57,083 nucleotides of DNA from Muriicola sp. Z0-33 (GCF_026126425.1 NZ_JAFMPW010000017.1:1-57083), one strand, 5' to 3'. Numbered from the stretch's first letter, positions 46,517-56,928 are shown. The notes: generated from the letters alone by a model not told the origin. Numbers and translations: made by a program.

Positions 46517-49129
46517 TCACTTCACATAATCACGGGCCTTAGCCAATACCTCTGGAATTCCTGAAGGGTTTTTACCTCCTGCGGTGGCGAAAAAAGGTTG
46601 TCCACCCCCACCTCCATCAATAAATTTGCCCAATTCGCGAACAATACTCCCGGCATTCAAGTTATTAGTTGAAACAAGTTCTTTAGAAATATAGCAGCCA
46701 AGAACTACTTTGCCATTTTGTTCGGAAGCCAGGAGGAGAAAAAGATTATCCTTATTGCTTCCCAGTTCAAAGGCAAGGTCCTTTATTCCGGCAGCATCTA
46801 AATCTACTTGTTTTGCTAAATAGCGGACATTCCCAATAATTTCCAGTTCATTTTCCAATTCGCCCTTCAGATTACTCGCTTTATCCTTAAGAAGGCTTTC
46901 AATCTCTTTTTTGAGCATAACATTTTCCTGCTGTAAAGAGGTTACAGCTTTCACCGGATCTTTCCCTTTAAACAAATCTTTTAATTGCCCTAGCTTTCTA
47001 TTGTTCTCCAAATAAAAGTCTTTAACCGCATCCGAGGTAATGGCCTCGATTCTGCGGATACCTGCGGCAATTGCACTTTCTGAGGTGATCTTAAAATGCC
47101 ATATTTCCGAAGTGTTAGACACATGAGTACCTCCACATAATTCTATAGATTTTCCGAATCTGATTGTTCTGACCGCATCCCCATATTTTTCTCCAAACAA
47201 TGCCATAGCTCCTTCTTCCAGAGCTTGTTTCATCCCTACTTTTCTGTTCTCCTGTAAGGGCAATTGTTCATCAATCCTGGCATTCACAAAATTCTCTACC
47301 TGCTGCAATTCATCGGCAGTTAGTTTTGCAAAGTGCGAGAAATCAAAACGCAAGTGTTTAGAATGCACTGCAGATCCTTTTTGCTCTACGTGTTTGCCCA
47401 GTATTTCGCGTAATGCCTGGTGCAATAAATGAGTGGCCGTATGGTTGCGTGCCGTTCGCTGCCTTTGTTTATGATCAACTACAGCAGTGAGCGTTTCCTC
47501 CAGGTGCTTTGGTAAGTTGTTGGTGATATGAAATATTTCGTTGTTTTCCTTTTTTGTATCGAGTATGTATACCACATCCCCATTTGGAACCTCCAGATAT
47601 CCTTTATCACCAACCTGGCCCCCACCTTCAGGATAAAACGGCGTTTTATTAAATACCAACTGAAACTGATCCCCTTCTTTTTTTGAGCTTACTTTTCGAT
47701 ATTTTGACAATTGCACCTGGACAGTCAGGGTATCATATCCCACAAATTCCTGAGTGGTGTCTTTTGTCAGCACGGTCCAATCCCCTTTTGATACCTCAGA
47801 GGCCGATTTTGATCTGTTTTTTTGCTTTTGCATGGCGGCTGCAAACCCTTTTTCATCCAGGTCATACCCCTTTTCACTCAGAATAAGTGCCGTCAGGTCT
47901 ATTGGAAATCCAAAGGTATCGTACAATTCAAATGCTTTATGGCCATCAATTGTTTTTCCATCAGCTTCATCAATCACATTATCTAAAAGCACCAGGCCTT
48001 GTTCAAGGGTTTTTAAGAAAGAGTGCTCTTCTTCCCTGATGACATTTTCAATGAGCTGACGTTGATTTTTAAGTTCGGGAAAAGCCGTACCCATATTATC
48101 TGCAAGCACCTTTACCAAAAGGAACATAAAAGGCTCTTTGGTGTCTAAAAAGGTAAAACCATAACGAATAGCCCTTCTTAGGATTCTTCTGATCACATAA
48201 CCTGCGCCAGTATTACTCGGCAGTTGCCCATCCGCAATAGAGAAGGAGACTGCCCTGATATGGTCTGCTATAACTCTGATGGCAATATCTTTATCCTCAT
48301 TTTTGCCATATTCATTGTTTGTCGTCGTTTCTATCTCCCTGATTATAGGAGTAAAGACATCAGTATCATAATTAGATTGTACTCCCTGCAAAACCATACA
48401 TAGACGTTCAAAGCCCATCCCTGTATCTATATGTTTTGCCGGTAATGGTTCTAACTTGCCATTAGCTTTTCTGTTATACTGGATAAACACCAGATTCCAT
48501 ATTTCCACGACCAGGGGGTGATCCTGATTAACCAGGGATGCACCGGGTGTTTTGGCTCTTTCCTCTTTTGATCTGAGATCGACATGAATTTCGGAACAGG
48601 GTCCGCAAGGCCCCTGATCTCCCATTTCCCAGAAGTTATCCTTTTTGTCGCCCATTATAATTCGTTCCTTGGGCACTATGGCTTTCCAGAGATCAAAAGC
48701 TTCTTTATCCATTTCCAGATTATCGGCATCATCGCTTCCTTCAAAAACGGATACGAAAAGCCGCTCCTTATCAATTTTGCAAACTTCAGTTAAGAATTCC
48801 CATGCCCAATTGATTGCCTCCTTCTTAAAATAATCGCCAAAACTCCAATTACCGAGCATCTCGAACATCGTATGGTGATAGGTATCCTTACCTACTTCTT
48901 CCAGGTCGTTATGTTTTCCGCTTACTCTCAGGCATTTTTGGGTATCAGCTACTTTGGTATTCTTTGCCACAGAATTGCCCAGGAAGAACTCTTTAAACTG
49001 ATTCATTCCTGCATTGGTAAACATAAGACTGGGATCGTCTTTGATAACCATTGGGGCAGAAGGCACTATTTTGTGGTTTTTTCCTTCAAAAAACTTCAAA
49101 AAATTGGCTCGGATATCTTTGGAATTCAT
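46517..49129 (-). CDS. alaS: Alanyl-tRNA synthetase
   Basis: An 870-residue enzyme that charges tRNA-Ala and edits Ser/Gly mischarging. The class II core has [18 protein letters not shown] (motif 2 region) and GPCSEIHVD. The editing domain has [11 protein letters not shown] and CGGTHVSNT, whose His and Cys bind zinc. The C-Ala region closes the protein ([17 protein letters not shown]). Length matches the family. It starts in a 104-base divergent gap shared with the M23 peptidase gene. Confidence 0.98.
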   Translation of the reverse strand: MNSKDIRANFLKFFEGKNHKIVPSAPMVIKDDPSLMFTNAGMNQFKEFFLGNSVAKNTKVADTQKCLRVSGKHNDLEEVGKDTYHHTMFEMLGNWSFGDYFKKEAINWAWEFLTEVCKIDKERLFVSVFEGSDDADNLEMDKEAFDLWKAIVPKERIIMGDKKDNFWEMGDQGPCGPCSEIHVDLRSKEERAKTPGASLVNQDHPLVVEIWNLVFIQYNRKANGKLEPLPAKHIDTGMGFERLCMVLQGVQSNYDTDVFTPIIREIETTTNNEYGKNEDKDIAIRVIADHIRAVSFSIADGQLPSNTGAGYVIRRILRRAIRYGFTFLDTKEPFMFLLVKVLADNMGTAFPELKNQRQLIENVIREEEHSFLKTLEQGLVLLDNVIDEADGKTIDGHKAFELYDTFGFPIDLTALILSEKGYDLDEKGFAAAMQKQKNRSKSASEVSKGDWTVLTKDTTQEFVGYDTLTVQVQLSKYRKVSSKKEGDQFQLVFNKTPFYPEGGGQVGDKGYLEVPNGDVVYILDTKKENNEIFHITNNLPKHLEETLTAVVDHKQRQRTARNHTATHLLHQALREILGKHVEQKGSAVHSKHLRFDFSHFAKLTADELQQVENFVNARIDEQLPLQENRKVGMKQALEEGAMALFGEKYGDAVRTIRFGKSIELCGGTHVSNTSEIWHFKITSESAIAAGIRRIEAITSDAVKDFYLENNRKLGQLKDLFKGKDPVKAVTSLQQENVMLKKEIESLLKDKASNLKGELENELEIIGNVRYLAKQVDLDAAGIKDLAFELGSNKDNLFLLLASEQNGKVVLGCYISKELVSTNNLNAGSIVRELGKFIDGGGGGQPFFATAGGKNPSGIPEVLAKARDYVK

Positions 49130-49179
49130 ATAAAATGCGAAGGTTTTGCTAATTTTAACAATTTATACAAAACAATTTT

Positions 49180-49187
49180 TATATTTG
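49180..49187 (+). promoter_or_regulatory. -7 element of the M23 peptidase operon
   Basis: TATATTTG followed by T in the divergent alaS/M23 gap, 47 bases before the ATG at 49234. The -33 partner is not convincing. Confidence 0.45.
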
Positions 49188-49233
49188 TTTGTTCTGATAA
49201 AACTATGGGACAAAAATAGGATAAAATCCATTC

Positions 49234-50211
49234 ATGTCTAAAGTAAAGTATTATTACGATCCGGACACGCTTTCTTACAGAAAGATAGAGCCAAAGAAAT
49301 CCAGGCGATACAGGAATATTTTTCTTTTCGTACTGGGATCTGCTCTTTTTGGCTTTTTAGGACTTATTTTCCTGCTAAACACCAATATTCTAAATACTCC
49401 AAGGGAACTCTCTCTGAACAGAGAAGTTAAGAACTACGAATTGCAATTCGATTTGATGAATCGTAAAATGGAGCAAATAGAGTATGTGCTCGCGAACATC
49501 GAGGATAGGGATAATAACATATACCGCCTTTATTTTGAGGCAAATCCAATTCCGGAAGAGCAGCGGAGAGCAGGTTTTGGAGGTGTGAACAGATATAAAT
49601 CTCTTGAAGGTTTTAACAATTCTGATATGATCATCTCCACTACAAAAAGGCTCGATATTATTCAGAAACAAATGGTGATTCAATCAAGATCGCTAGATGA
49701 AATCACAAAATTGGCTGAAGAAAAGGAAAAACTACTCGCTGCAATCCCGGCAATACAACCCATAAACAATGATGATCTGACCAGGATGGCGTCTGGATTT
49801 GGATGGCGCTCAGATCCGTTTACCAAAGCGAGAAAGTTACACAGGGGAATGGATTTTACTGCCCCTAGAGGAACCCCTATCTATGCATCAGGCGATGGTG
49901 TAGTTAAACGGGCCGATAATAATTCTTCAGGTTTTGGAAAACACATTCGTATAGACCATGGTTATGGCTACGTAACACTTTATGCCCACTTGAGTAAATA
50001 CAATGTTAAAAGAAGACAAAAGGTAAAAAGGGGAGACCTCATTGGATTTGTAGGAAGTACGGGAAGATCAGAAGCACCTCACCTACATTATGAGGTATTG
50101 AAAGACGGAGACAGGATAAATCCTATAAACTTCTATTATGGAAGTTTGTCTGCCGAGGAATTCGAGAATATGCTCAAATATGCAAATCAGGAAAACCAAT
50201 CACTGGATTAA
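49234..50211 (+). CDS. M23-family murein endopeptidase
   Basis: A 325-residue protein anchored by one helix (about 29-50, IFLFVLGSALFGFLGLIFLL), then a coiled-coil-like stretch (LQFDLMNRKMEQIEYVLANI) and the LytM/M23 domain from about 187: GFGWRSDPFT, KLHRGMDFTAPRG (zinc His/Asp), then VTLYAHLSKYNV and APHLHYEVLKDG (catalytic and zinc His). It cuts peptide cross-links of peptidoglycan, or acts as a divisome or elongation regulator. It overlaps the next gene (TAATG). Confidence 0.93.
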   Translation: MSKVKYYYDPDTLSYRKIEPKKSRRYRNIFLFVLGSALFGFLGLIFLLNTNILNTPRELSLNREVKNYELQFDLMNRKMEQIEYVLANIEDRDNNIYRLYFEANPIPEEQRRAGFGGVNRYKSLEGFNNSDMIISTTKRLDIIQKQMVIQSRSLDEITKLAEEKEKLLAAIPAIQPINNDDLTRMASGFGWRSDPFTKARKLHRGMDFTAPRGTPIYASGDGVVKRADNNSSGFGKHIRIDHGYGYVTLYAHLSKYNVKRRQKVKRGDLIGFVGSTGRSEAPHLHYEVLKDGDRINPINFYYGSLSAEEFENMLKYANQENQSLD

Positions 50212-50540
50212 TGCAAGTAGAATTACCGGAAAAAAGATATTATGGAATTGGCGAAGTAGCCAGGGCATTTGATGTCAATACCTCCCTTATCAGGTTTTGG
50301 GAGAAAGAATTTGACGTCATACAACCTAAAAAAAATGCCAAAGGAAATCGGAAATTTACCCCTAAGGACATTCAAAATCTTCAACTCATCTACCACTTGG
50401 TTAAAGAACGGGGTTTTACATTGGAAGGCGCTAAAATCCACCTAAGGGAAGAAAAGCAAAAAACACTATCCAATTTTGAAATCATTCAAAAACTGGAACG
50501 CATTAAGTTGGAACTTATTAAAATAAAAAGCCAACTATAA
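50211..50540 (+). CDS. MerR-family regulator
   Basis: A 109-residue DNA-binding protein with an N-terminal MerR helix-turn-helix and wing (YYGIGEVARAFDVNTSLIRF, WEKEFDVIQPKKNAKGNRKF). It ends in a coiled coil (EEKQKTLSNFEIIQKLERI) that forms the dimer. There is no effector-binding domain, so it may sense nothing directly or bind a partner protein. Its ATG overlaps the M23 stop (TAATG), so the pair is translated together. Confidence 0.93.
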   Translation: MQVELPEKRYYGIGEVARAFDVNTSLIRFWEKEFDVIQPKKNAKGNRKFTPKDIQNLQLIYHLVKERGFTLEGAKIHLREEKQKTLSNFEIIQKLERIKLELIKIKSQL

Positions 50541-50563
50541 TTTAACTCTAAACACTACCTAAA

Positions 50564-51163
50564 ATGAAAAAATGGTTAATCCCAGTAATTATTCTGGCAG
50601 TAATTGTTTTTGCTTTATATCAATGGGGCGTAGGATTTAACAATACTGCGGTCACCTATGAAGCAGATGCCAAAACAGCATGGTCCAATGTGGAAAGTGC
50701 TTATCAAAGAAGAAATGATCTTATAGGAAATTTAGTTAAGACGGTCCAAGGAGCGGCTGATTTTGAAAAAGAAACTTTAGAAGGAGTCATCCAGGCCAGA
50801 GCGGATGCCACCAAAACCTCCATAAATGTCGGGGATCTTACTCCGGAAAAGATGGCAGCATTTCAACAAGCACAATCCGGGCTTACCGGAGCGCTTAGCA
50901 AACTGATGGTGGTTGTAGAAAGATATCCTGAATTAAAGGCAAATCAGAATTTTTTAGAACTCCAATCTCAACTGGAAGGCACTGAAAACAGGATCAATGT
51001 TGAAAGGAACAGGTTCAATGAAAAAGTAAATATCTACGATATTCATACCACTAAATTCCCAAATAAGCTTTTGGCTGGATGGTTTGGCTTTAAAGAGATG
51101 CCCAGGTATCAGGCCGATGCCGGGTCTGAGCAGGCACCAGACGTTAATTTTGAATTTGATTGA
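50564..51163 (+). CDS. LemA-family protein
   Basis: A 199-residue protein with a single N-terminal membrane helix (WLIPVIILAVIVFALYQW) and a LemA helical body: AKTAWSNVESAYQRRNDLIG, NLVKTVQGAADFEKETLEGV and RFNEKVNIYDIHTTKFPN. The last part ends in the FGFKEMPRYQ stretch. LemA genes almost always precede TPM genes, as here. In other bacteria a link to envelope stress and metal response has been proposed but is not established. The next gene starts 3 bases after its stop. Confidence 0.96.
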   Translation: MKKWLIPVIILAVIVFALYQWGVGFNNTAVTYEADAKTAWSNVESAYQRRNDLIGNLVKTVQGAADFEKETLEGVIQARADATKTSINVGDLTPEKMAAFQQAQSGLTGALSKLMVVVERYPELKANQNFLELQSQLEGTENRINVERNRFNEKVNIYDIHTTKFPNKLLAGWFGFKEMPRYQADAGSEQAPDVNFEFD

Positions 51164-51166
51164 TCT

Positions 51167-51610
51167 ATGCCAAACTCTAAGGTAGAAGATTTTTTATCGG
51201 CCCAGGAAGAACAAGATATTGTCACCGCCATTCTGGAAGCGGAAAAATATACTTCTGGGGAAATCAGGGTGCATATAGAGGCCTCTTCCTCTGAAGATCC
51301 ATATAAAAGAGCTCAAGAGGTATTTCACGTTCTAAAAATGGACAATACCAAAGACAGTAATGGGGTGTTAATCTACATCGCTGTTAAAGATCATCAGTTT
51401 GTCATCTTTGGTGACAAAGGAATCGATGCTGCTGTCCCGGAAGGTTTTTGGGAGGCTACCAAGGATGTAATTGAATACTACTTTAAAATGAATGAATTTA
51501 AAGAAGGTATCGTCCAGGGAATTCTAAAAGCCGGAGCCGAATTGCAAGCACATTTCCCCTGGCAAACTAATGATACGAATGAACTGAATGATGAAATATC
51601 TAAAGGGTAG
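51167..51610 (+). CDS. TPM-domain protein (cytosolic form)
   Basis: A 147-residue protein: a TPM (TLP18.3/Psb32/MOLO-1) domain without a signal peptide, with FLSAQEEQDIVTAILEAEKY, GEIRVHIEASSSEDPYKRA and VLIYIAVKDHQFVIFGDKGI. It overlaps the next TPM gene by 23 bases. The first ATG of the downstream gene is inside this frame, so translational coupling is likely. Probably membrane-peripheral or cytoplasmic. Confidence 0.92.
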   Translation: MPNSKVEDFLSAQEEQDIVTAILEAEKYTSGEIRVHIEASSSEDPYKRAQEVFHVLKMDNTKDSNGVLIYIAVKDHQFVIFGDKGIDAAVPEGFWEATKDVIEYYFKMNEFKEGIVQGILKAGAELQAHFPWQTNDTNELNDEISKG

Positions 51611-52385
51611 TTTTCTTCTTTTTTTCTTTGGTTGTTGCACTATATACGGCCAATTTGATATTCCTGATAAACCAGAAAAGCAAACCAGTGTTTACGACTA
51701 TATAAACCTGTTGTCTAGTTCAGAAAAAAACAGTCTGGAGCAAAAATTAATTGGTTATTCGGATAGCACTTCCACACAGATTGTAGTTGCTATAATATCC
51801 TCTACTGAGGGTGAAAATATCAACTATTTAGGTGCGCAATGGGGTGAGAAATGGGGCATTGGACAGGAAGACAAGAATAATGGCATTCTGGTGTTATTGG
51901 CCAGGGGAGACAGGCGAATAGCTATTAATACAGGCTATGGTGTAGAAGCTAACTTAACAGATGCGCTTTCAAAAAGGATTATAGACAGGGTGATCATTCC
52001 CGAATTTAAAAACGGTGATTACTACCGCGGCCTGGACAAAGGTGCCGATGCCATATTTGCAACATTGAAAGGTGAATTTGAAGAAGAAAGGACTTTTGAT
52101 AATCAAAATAATTCATTCCCCTTAGGAGCAATTCTCCCCATTATAATCTTTATTGTAATTCTGATCATATTATCTGCCCGCAATAAAAATAAAGGTGGAG
52201 GCAAAGGCGGTGGGCGCTCATCTGGAATGGACCTGTGGGATATTATAATTCTCAGTAATATGGGCCGTAGTGGAAGGTCCTCTTCAGGTGGTTTTGGTGG
52301 TAGCGGCAGCTTTGGCGGAGGAGGATTTAGCGGTGGTTTCGGTGGAGGTAGTTTTGGAGGCGGCGGTGCTTCCGGGGGCTGGTAG
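51588..52385 (+). CDS. TPM-domain membrane protein with Gly-rich tail (YgcG-like)
   Basis: A 265-residue protein with a signal (MMKYLKGSFLLFFFGCCTIYGQ), a TPM domain (SSEKNSLEQKLIGYSDSTST, IVVAIISSTEG, YGVEANLTDALSKRII), a membrane helix (about 180-197, LGAILPIIIFIVILIILSA) and a Gly/Ser-rich tail (GGFGGSGSFGGGGFSGGFGG). The tail is cytoplasmic or flexible and is normal for YgcG-type proteins. ATG at 51588 and 51591 are both possible. It closes the LemA-TPM-TPM operon. Confidence 0.93.
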   Translation: MMKYLKGSFLLFFFGCCTIYGQFDIPDKPEKQTSVYDYINLLSSSEKNSLEQKLIGYSDSTSTQIVVAIISSTEGENINYLGAQWGEKWGIGQEDKNNGILVLLARGDRRIAINTGYGVEANLTDALSKRIIDRVIIPEFKNGDYYRGLDKGADAIFATLKGEFEEERTFDNQNNSFPLGAILPIIIFIVILIILSARNKNKGGGKGGGRSSGMDLWDIIILSNMGRSGRSSSGGFGGSGSFGGGGFSGGFGGGSFGGGGASGGW

Positions 52386-52413
52386 CAACACTGAACCCAG
52401 ACCAAAATTATTG

Positions 52414-52455
52414 GCCATTATTAATTGCTAATTGCTTATTGATAATTGATAATCG
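52414..52455. repeat. ATTGATAATTG short repeat (second copy)
   Basis: The gap between the TPM operon and der holds ATTAATTGCTAATTGCTT followed by two ATTGATAATT units. It matches the reverse complement of the repeat at 19020-19068, suggesting the same family of intergenic AT-rich repeats. Confidence 0.6.
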
Positions 52456-52462
52456 GTCAGAC

Positions 52463-53767
52463 CTACTTCTTTCGCATAAATATGGTAACTGGCACTCCTG
52501 TAAAATCAAAATTTTCCCGCAATTTATTTTCTAGAAATCGCCGATATGGCTCTCTTACATATTGAGGAAGATTGCAGAAGAACGCAAATTGTGGGTAGGG
52601 TGTGGGGAGCTGGGTTATGTATTTTATTTTAACATATTTCCCTTTGTAGGCTGGTGGCGGTGTATGTTCTATAATGGGTAATAATACATCATTCAGCTGT
52701 CTGGTTTTAATTTTCTTAGACCGATTCTTATAAACGGCAACAGCAGTCTCAATGGCCTTAAAAATTCTTTGTTTGTTCAGTACCGAAATAAACAATATAG
52801 GAACATCGGTAAAGGGTTCAATAGCTTTTTTAATTTTCTGAGTATACTGTTTCATGGTATTACTCTCCTTGTCTTCCACCAAGTCCCATTTATTTACTAA
52901 GATTACCACCCCTTTGTTGTTTCTGTGTGCCAACCAGAAAATGTTTGCAACCTGTCCGTCAAAACCGCGGGTAGCATCAAAAAGCAGAAGGCAGACATCG
53001 GCATGCTCAATTGCTCTTACAGAACGCATAACCGAATAAAACTCTAAATCTTCCTTAACCTTAGATTTTCTCCTTATTCCGGCCGTATCTACCAGATTAA
53101 ACTCGAACCCAAAGCGATTGTATTTAGTATCTATACTATCTCTTGTAGTTCCTGCGATGTCAGTAACTATGTATCGCTCTTCTCCAATAAGTGCATTGAT
53201 AAATGAGGATTTGCCTGCGTTAGGTCTTCCTACTACTGCAAATCTCGGTAGATCATCTTCTGGCTCCACACTTTCGGGCAATACTTCTACAAGTGCATCT
53301 AGCAATTCGCCAGTGCCACTGCCATTTATGCTTGAGAGGGTATAATATTCGCCCAATCCAAGGGAATAAAATTCAACGGCGTTTTCGGCCCTTTTCGCAT
53401 TGTCAACCTTATTTACCGCGAGGAATACAGGCTTATTTACTCTTCTGAGCAATTTGGCCACGTCTTCATCCATACCGGTAATACCAGTTTCCACATCAAC
53501 CATAAAAATAATAGCATCCGCTTCATCAATAGCCAGTTCTACCTGTTTGTCTATTTCCTGCTCAAAGACATCGTCGCTGCCGAGAACATATCCGCCAGTA
53601 TCAATCAATGAAAACTCCTTCCCGTTCCAATCACTTTTGCCATAGTGGCGATCCCTGGTAACACCACTAATAGCATCCACAATGGCCTCCCTTCTTTGAA
53701 TTAAGCGATTAAAAAAAGTAGATTTCCCAACATTTGGCCTTCCAACAATGGCAACAATTGCGCCCAT
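52463..53767 (-). CDS. der: Ribosome-associated GTPase Der (EngA)
   Basis: A 434-residue GTPase with two GTP-binding domains and a C-terminal KH-like domain, needed for 50S ribosome assembly. First P-loop: [13 protein letters not shown] with DTGGYV; second: [13 protein letters not shown] with [13 protein letters not shown], then [11 protein letters not shown]. The KH-like end is [23 protein letters not shown] at 53767 is chosen because the -7 element lies between it and the alternative TTG at 53788. Confidence 0.97.
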   Translation of the reverse strand: MGAIVAIVGRPNVGKSTFFNRLIQRREAIVDAISGVTRDRHYGKSDWNGKEFSLIDTGGYVLGSDDVFEQEIDKQVELAIDEADAIIFMVDVETGITGMDEDVAKLLRRVNKPVFLAVNKVDNAKRAENAVEFYSLGLGEYYTLSSINGSGTGELLDALVEVLPESVEPEDDLPRFAVVGRPNAGKSSFINALIGEERYIVTDIAGTTRDSIDTKYNRFGFEFNLVDTAGIRRKSKVKEDLEFYSVMRSVRAIEHADVCLLLFDATRGFDGQVANIFWLAHRNNKGVVILVNKWDLVEDKESNTMKQYTQKIKKAIEPFTDVPILFISVLNKQRIFKAIETAVAVYKNRSKKIKTRQLNDVLLPIIEHTPPPAYKGKYVKIKYITQLPTPYPQFAFFCNLPQYVREPYRRFLENKLRENFDFTGVPVTIFMRKK

Positions 53768-53785
53768 AACAAAAATTTCTGGCAA

Positions 53786-53793
53786 CAAAGGTA
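53786..53793 (-). promoter_or_regulatory. -7 element of der
   Basis: Minus strand TACCTTTG followed by T, a perfect -7 element 18 bases before the ATG at 53767. There is no clear -33 TTG. Confidence 0.55.
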
Positions 53794-53869
53794 ATGCTAT
53801 TCATCATGGCTTTAAAAAAAAGTTGATACTCCTAAAAGGAAAGCAGTAGATTATACGGACCAGACAGCC

Positions 53870-54436
53870 GTGTTTGGGAAACATGACAATTATCATATTC
53901 TCCCTCGTTGGTGTCCCATACTTTCCATAAATCAACAAGAACTCAACGTGGAACCCATCCCTAATGAAATTTTATTGCGTCCCCGCTTCCGCCAAAGTTT
54001 GCAGAAGTCTAAGGAAGTGGCTCTTGAAAACTTTGCCAAAGCTGAAAGATCCCCATATATCTTAAAATGCATTGATGATCACGTAATAATTAAATTCAAT
54101 AATCAAAAGGCCCATTTCTGGTCGCCCCAATTACATCTGGAGTTTATTGAACAAGATGCTACTTCTTGTGAGGTACATGGGTTGTTTGGTCCCAGCCCCC
54201 CGGTATGGACTTTTTTTATGTTCCTGCATTTCGGAGTAGCCACTTTGTTTATTGTTCTTGGTATATGGGCATATTCTAATATCTCCCTGGATAGGTCCTA
54301 TGGTTTGCAGCTTGGGTTAATGATTATGATGATCTTCTTTTGGATAGTGCTCTATATTTTTGGGCGTTTGGGAAAAAGACAAGGGCGCCCTCAAATGCAT
54401 GAACTTCACTCTTTTATGCAAGAAGCCTTGAAATAA
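53870..54436 (+). CDS. Two-helix membrane protein of unknown function
   Basis: A 188-residue protein with a GTG start at 53870; no ATG is available in frame before residue 100, and the frame is closed by TAG at 53846-53848. Residues 1-110 are soluble (NEILLRPRFRQSLQKSKEVA, YILKCIDDHVIIKFNNQKAH). Two helices follow (FFMFLHFGVATLFIVLGIWA and LGLMIMMIFFWIVLYIFG), then a short tail. I do not recognise the family. It lies between the divergent der and the convergent era, ending 3 bases before the era stop. Confidence 0.65.
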   Translation: MFGKHDNYHILPRWCPILSINQQELNVEPIPNEILLRPRFRQSLQKSKEVALENFAKAERSPYILKCIDDHVIIKFNNQKAHFWSPQLHLEFIEQDATSCEVHGLFGPSPPVWTFFMFLHFGVATLFIVLGIWAYSNISLDRSYGLQLGLMIMMIFFWIVLYIFGRLGKRQGRPQMHELHSFMQEALK

Positions 54437-54439
54437 ATC

Positions 54440-55327
54440 CTATTTCTGATTATAGCCAAATCTTCTAAGCTGCCTGGGGTTGCTCCTCCAATTCTTATTG
54501 ACTTTTACATACAGCTCCAGATGAACTTGTTTGTCAAAGAATTTTTCGAGGTCCTTCCTGGCTTCCACTCCTACTCTTTTAAGTGCACTTCCCTTATGGC
54601 CGATAATTATTCCTTTTTGTGTTTCCCTCTCAACCATAATCACAGCCCGCATTCGAATGATTTTTTCATCTTCAAAAAATTCTTCGGTATCAATTTCTAC
54701 CGCATAAGGGATTTCCTTTTTATAATGCTTGAGTATTTTTTCACGAATGGTTTCATTGACAAAAAAGCGTTCGGGCCTGTCTGTGAGCTGATCTTTAGGA
54801 AAATAAGGCGGGGCCTCGGGTAGTAAGGCAATAATTCTTTCAAATACCTCCTTGACGTTAAAATTCTCAAGCGCCGAAATGGGGTGAATCTCCGCCCCCG
54901 GAACTTGTTTTTGCCAGTATTGCACCTGTTCTTCAAGAATATGCTGTTCGGAAGTATCTATTTTGTTTATAAGCAAAAGTACAGGTATTGAACTATTTTT
55001 AATCTTGTCGAAGAATTTTTCGTCCTTAAGTGCTTTCTCTCCTATCTCCACCATATAAAGGAGTACATCGGCGTCTTCAAAAGCAGATTTAACTGCATCC
55101 ATCATAGAATGTTGAAGTTCATAGGCAGGTTTAATAATCCCCGGAGTGTCCGAGAATATAACCTGGAAATCGTCTCCGTTTACGATGCCTAAGATCCTAT
55201 GTCTGGTAGTCTGCGCTTTGGAGGTAATTATAGAGAGTTTCTCTCCCACAAAAGCGTTCATAAGGGTAGACTTCCCTACATTGGGATTGCCGATTATATT
55301 TACAAAGCCTGCCTTATGCTTTTCCAT
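54440..55327 (-). CDS. era: GTPase Era
   Basis: A 295-residue GTPase that binds 16S rRNA and helps mature the 30S subunit. Motifs: GNPNVGKSTLMNA (P-loop), DTPGIIKP (G3), NKIDTSE (G4), and the C-terminal KH domain with IIGHKGSALKRVGVEARKDL. Length is usual. Its start overlaps the stop of the upstream symporter by 14 bases on the same strand, so the two are co-transcribed. Confidence 0.97.
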   Translation of the reverse strand: MEKHKAGFVNIIGNPNVGKSTLMNAFVGEKLSIITSKAQTTRHRILGIVNGDDFQVIFSDTPGIIKPAYELQHSMMDAVKSAFEDADVLLYMVEIGEKALKDEKFFDKIKNSSIPVLLLINKIDTSEQHILEEQVQYWQKQVPGAEIHPISALENFNVKEVFERIIALLPEAPPYFPKDQLTDRPERFFVNETIREKILKHYKKEIPYAVEIDTEEFFEDEKIIRMRAVIMVERETQKGIIIGHKGSALKRVGVEARKDLEKFFDKQVHLELYVKVNKNWRSNPRQLRRFGYNQK

Positions 55328-56699
55328 TCTTATAATTTACGAAATACGTTTTCATTTTTGCGTTCACCTTAGGAGATAAGTACAACACCGCTATCATATT
55401 AGGGATCACCATTAAGGCATAGGCAAGGTCTATCAGGTTAATGACGAGGCCTACCGAGGCTACTGCAGCAAAAGTAATTGTAGCCACAAAATATACATTA
55501 AACCACTTCCCAACGGTGGCATTGGTTAGAAAAGACAAACACTTTACCCCGTAATACGAGTAAGTAAAAAGCGTAGAGAGTGCAAAGGCGGCTACTATAA
55601 GCATCAAAAGTACATCTCCGTAACCGAAGAGCGACTTCTTAAAGGCAATCAGCGTCATCAATATACCATCACTTTCAGCCTCAAGATAGGCCCCACTTAA
55701 AATAATTACAACAGCCGTAAGGGTACAAACTATGATAGTATCAATAAAGGGGCCCAGCATGGCCACTAACCCTTCCTGAATAGGCTCTTTGGTCTTAGAT
55801 TGTCCGTGGTACATTGGGGCACTACCGAGTCCTGCCTCATTTGAAAATACCGCCCGCCTCACGCCAAGGATTACAATACCCCAAAACCCGCCTTCTATGG
55901 CCGTATTAAAATTAAAAGCTTCGGTAATAATCAATTGCAAAGAAGGAAAGATTTTTTCTGCGTTCATCACCATAACGATGAGCACAGCCAAAAAATAAAG
56001 CACTACCATAAAAGGCACTATGGCTGTTGCCACTTTGGCGATTTTTTTTAGACCCCCAAAAATCACTAAAGACGTAATGGCAGACAATACTAGCCCGATG
56101 ACCAATTTCCAGTACAACTGAGGACTATCTGCCGTACCACCCAAAGGAACCAAGGTAGTTTCCGGATCAACAACCACCATAAATGTTTGCGTAAATTGGT
56201 TAACGGTAAACACCCCAAGGAAACCTACCAGACCTGCAACACAAAAAAAGACGGCCAGGGATCTGGCCTTTTTTCCAAGGCCTTTAGTAATATAGTACAT
56301 GGGGCCACCTTGCAGGTTCCCATCAATATCTTCTGAACGATACATAATGGCAAGACTACAGGAATAGAACTTGATACACATTCCAAGAATAGCGGTAAGC
56401 CATATCCAGAATATAACCCCCGGGCCTCCCCTGTAAATGGCGATAGCCACACCAGAAATATTTCCAAGCCCAACAGTAGCCGCAACCGCTGCAGATAGCG
56501 CCTGGAGATGACTTACCTCCCCAGGATCTTCGGCATGATCATATTTCCCTGCTGTAATACCAATGGCATGCCTAAAATACCTGTAGGGTATAAATCTGGA
56601 ATAAAAGGCAAGATAAAGCCCTCCTCCAATAACTAAAAATAGCATTACCCATTCTGCATATGGTATAAGAGAAGAGAGAAAATTATTGATTTCATCCAT
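55314..56699 (-). CDS. AGCS-family alanine/glycine:cation symporter
   Basis: A 461-residue inner-membrane transporter with about 10 hydrophobic segments. The family signature GLGNISGVAIAIYRGGPGVIFWIW and GGPMYYITKGLG are visible, as is the later FSNEAGLGSAPMYHGQSKT. It imports alanine or glycine with sodium. The promoter is not certain: GAGCTTTGTT lies about 8 bases before the start and is a one-mismatch -7 candidate. Immediately upstream, divergently, is the initiator tRNA. Confidence 0.95.
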   Translation of the reverse strand: MDEINNFLSSLIPYAEWVMLFLVIGGGLYLAFYSRFIPYRYFRHAIGITAGKYDHAEDPGEVSHLQALSAAVAATVGLGNISGVAIAIYRGGPGVIFWIWLTAILGMCIKFYSCSLAIMYRSEDIDGNLQGGPMYYITKGLGKKARSLAVFFCVAGLVGFLGVFTVNQFTQTFMVVVDPETTLVPLGGTADSPQLYWKLVIGLVLSAITSLVIFGGLKKIAKVATAIVPFMVVLYFLAVLIVMVMNAEKIFPSLQLIITEAFNFNTAIEGGFWGIVILGVRRAVFSNEAGLGSAPMYHGQSKTKEPIQEGLVAMLGPFIDTIIVCTLTAVVIILSGAYLEAESDGILMTLIAFKKSLFGYGDVLLMLIVAAFALSTLFTYSYYGVKCLSFLTNATVGKWFNVYFVATITFAAVASVGLVINLIDLAYALMVIPNMIAVLYLSPKVNAKMKTYFVNYKNGKA

Positions 56700-56777
56700 A
56701 AATAAAACAAAGCTCCGAAGTTATGGAATTTAAGCCTTTTCCCTTGAAAATTGGATAAAATAAATCTCTATAGAACT

Positions 56778-56809
56778 TTTGATATTACCAACAAACCGTT
56801 GTATCTTTG
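56778..56809 (+). promoter_or_regulatory. Promoter of the initiator tRNA
   Basis: TTTG (56778-56781), exactly 20 bases, then TATCTTTG (56802-56809) followed by C: a full consensus match. The tRNA starts 11 bases beyond the -7 element, so the primary transcript has almost no leader. Confidence 0.9.
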
Positions 56810-56819
56810 CCGTCCACAT

Positions 56820-56892
<73 letters not shown>

Positions 56893-56896
56893 CAAG

Positions 56897-56928
56897 GAAA
56901 GCCATCAACGAAAGTTGGTGGCTTTTTC
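56897..56928 (+). terminator. Terminator after the initiator tRNA
   Basis: AAAGCCATCAAC and GTTGGTGGCTTT form a hairpin with a GAAA tetraloop followed by a T-rich tract. It is the expected end of the tRNA transcript. Confidence 0.85.

Noticed and set aside
52103-52405. A Pro-rich leftward frame opposite the Gly-rich tail
   Set aside because: It is the antisense of the Gly/Ser-rich end of the TPM protein; the proline run is just the complement of GGN codons.
53788-53788. Upstream TTG as the start of der
   Set aside because: It would lie inside the -7 promoter element, and ATG at 53767 directly begins the conserved GTPase domain.
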